A stretch of 6,310 nucleotides of DNA. Origin: Vulcanimicrobiia bacterium (lineage in GTDB: Bacteria; Vulcanimicrobiota; Vulcanimicrobiia; Vulcanimicrobiales; Vulcanimicrobiaceae). The DNA lies in NCBI GenBank assembly GCA_025451135.1, contig JANWKW010000154.1:1-6310 (forward strand), read 5' to 3'. A model generated the notes under the pieces. It was not told the DNA's origin, searched no databases, and saw nothing but the letters and a program-made list of their open reading frames with translations. This document shows, one piece after another, positions 5,199-6,310 of this stretch (within the stretch, counting starts at the first letter, position 1; every line of letters starts with the position of its first letter). A program made the translations under genes and the position numbers.

Positions 5199-6310
5199 AT
5201 CACCACATTCGATTCCCTGGCCTTGCAGCCGCCGCTTCTTCGTGCGGTGCGAGACCTCGGCTACAGCGCGCCGACCCCGGTGCAGGCTGCAGCAATTCCC
5301 CCGGCGCTCGAAGGCCGCGATATCCTCGCGAGCGCGGCGACCGGGAGCGGAAAATCGGCGGCCTTCGGGCTCCCGATCCTGAGCGGCCTGATCGGCAAGA
5401 AGCGGGGCACCACCCGCGCGCTGATCCTGGTACCGACGCGCGAACTCGCGCTCCAGATCACCGAGCATCTCGGCGCGCTCGGGAAGTATTCCGGCGGCAT
5501 CACGGTCGCCGCGATCCTCGGCGGCGTCGGCTTCCGCGGCCAGCTCGATGCGTTCCGCCGCGGCACCGACATCATCGTCGCGACGCCCGGCCGCCTGCTC
5601 GACATCATGGGCCAGGGCCTGGCCAAGCTCGACGGCGTCGAGACCCTGGTCCTCGACGAAGCCGACCGGATGCTCGACATGGGCTTCTTGCCGGCCGTCC
5701 GCAAAGTCGTCAAGGCCCTGACCGGCGTCCGTCAGACGCTGCTCTTCTCGGCCACCATCCCCCCCGAGATCGCCAAGCTCACGGGCGAGCTGCTCAAGGA
5801 TCCGGTCCGCGTCAACCTGGCGCCGACCTCCAAGCCGGTCGACACCGTGGCCCAGACCATCTACACGATCCCGCAAGAGCGCAAGACCGACCTGCTGGTC
5901 GAACTGCTGGCGGACAACAACATCTTCAGCGCGATCGTCTTCACCCGGACCAAGGCCCGGGCCGACCGTCTCGCCGTAGCCCTCGGCAAGCGCAACGTGC
6001 TGGCCGACCGCATCCACGGCGACCGCTCGCAGAACCAGCGGACCCGGGCCCTGGCCAACTTCAAACGCGGGAAGTACCGCGTCTTGGTGGCGACCGACAT
6101 CGCGGCCCGCGGCATCGACATCGAAGACCTCGGCCATGTGGTAAACTACGACGTGCCGGCCGTTCCGGAGGATTACGTCCACCGGGTCGGGCGGACGGCC
6201 CGCGCCGCCAAGACCGGCGACGCGATCACGTTCGTCTCCCGGGACGAAGAAAAACTGTTCTCCCAGATCGAGCGCAGCCTCGGCAGACGCCTGGATCGCT
6301 CGAAGTTGCC
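5199..6310 (+). CDS. DEAD-box ATP-dependent RNA helicase (RhlE-like), 3' end off the window; probable ATC start
   Basis: This enzyme unwinds RNA with ATP, typically in ribosome assembly or RNA turnover. The 370 codons present hold the whole helicase core. Landmarks are the Q motif (F4, then GYSAPTPVQ at 21-29), motif I AATGSGKS (46-53), PTREL (79-83), TPGR (129-132), DEAD (163-166), SAT (184-186), TDIAARGID (299-307) and HRVGRTAR (328-335). The usual variable C-terminal tail is cut off. The start is odd. The frame is open only back to 5169 and has no ATG, GTG, TTG or CTG before the conserved F4. ATC at 5199, giving (M)TTFDSLALQ, is well placed after a Shine-Dalgarno-like site. TTG at 5223 would remove F4. 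Either ATC is a genuine rare start or one base differs from ATG. The gene diverges from the cytochrome gene, and no partner lies beside it. Confidence 0.95.
   Translation, partial: MTTFDSLALQPPLLRAVRDLGYSAPTPVQAAAIPPALEGRDILASAATGSGKSAAFGLPILSGLIGKKRGTTRALILVPTRELALQITEHLGALGKYSGGITVAAILGGVGFRGQLDAFRRGTDIIVATPGRLLDIMGQGLAKLDGVETLVLDEADRMLDMGFLPAVRKVVKALTGVRQTLLFSATIPPEIAKLTGELLKDPVRVNLAPTSKPVDTVAQTIYTIPQERKTDLLVELLADNNIFSAIVFTRTKARADRLAVALGKRNVLADRIHGDRSQNQRTRALANFKRGKYRVLVATDIAARGIDIEDLGHVVNYDVPAVPEDYVHRVGRTARAAKTGDAITFVSRDEEKLFSQIERSLGRRLDRSKL

Noticed and set aside
4527..6182. Minus-strand 551-codon open frame continuing upstream of the cytochrome c gene
   Set aside because: Its first part is antisense to the DEAD-box helicase, which has every family motif on the plus strand. 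Only the last 194 codons (from 5111) form a recognisable protein.

Overview
This is a GC-rich bacterial window (roughly two-thirds G+C by eye) that is almost entirely coding. It holds eight protein genes, two of them cut by the window edges. There are no RNA genes, insertion sequences, CRISPR arrays or long repeats. The genes are typical of a free-living bacterium with a respiratory chain and molybdenum-cofactor enzymes. Codon choice is uniformly GC-rich and nothing looks recently acquired. I cannot name the species. The mixed family content would suit an under-sampled GC-rich phylum, but that is only an impression.

Left part (1-1911): two housekeeping genes diverge from a 15-bp gap. The 5' two-thirds of a moeA-type molybdenum insertase gene runs leftward off the edge. 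A complete seryl-tRNA synthetase gene (serS) runs rightward. The gap is so small that each gene's control signals must lie in the other's coding sequence. An AT-rich patch with a possible -10 element for serS sits on the moeA start codon.

Middle part (1898-5111): five closely packed minus-strand genes look like one operon, read right to left. They are a membrane-anchored monohaem cytochrome c, a Crp/Fnr-family regulator with an N-terminal DUF2249 domain, a small fatty-acid hydroxylase/sterol-desaturase-type membrane protein, an MgtC/SapB-family membrane protein and a 117-residue protein of unknown function. Spacings are 47 bp (or 11 bp with an alternative start), a 1-base TGATG overlap, 17 bp and 4 bp. 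The last gene overlaps the 3' end of serS tail to tail by 14 bp. The operon links an electron carrier, a likely redox or energy-state regulator and two membrane proteins. An envelope or respiratory adaptation role is an inference.

Right part (5112-6310): a divergent control region leads into a DEAD-box RNA helicase gene that leaves the window on the plus strand. It has a good sigma-70-type promoter and a Shine-Dalgarno-like site. However, no ATG, GTG, TTG or CTG lies where the conserved N-terminus demands a start. The best-placed start codon is ATC, which is the most unusual feature here. The other notable one is the DUF2249-Crp/Fnr fusion, whose nucleotide-binding pocket has lost the residues expected for cAMP binding.
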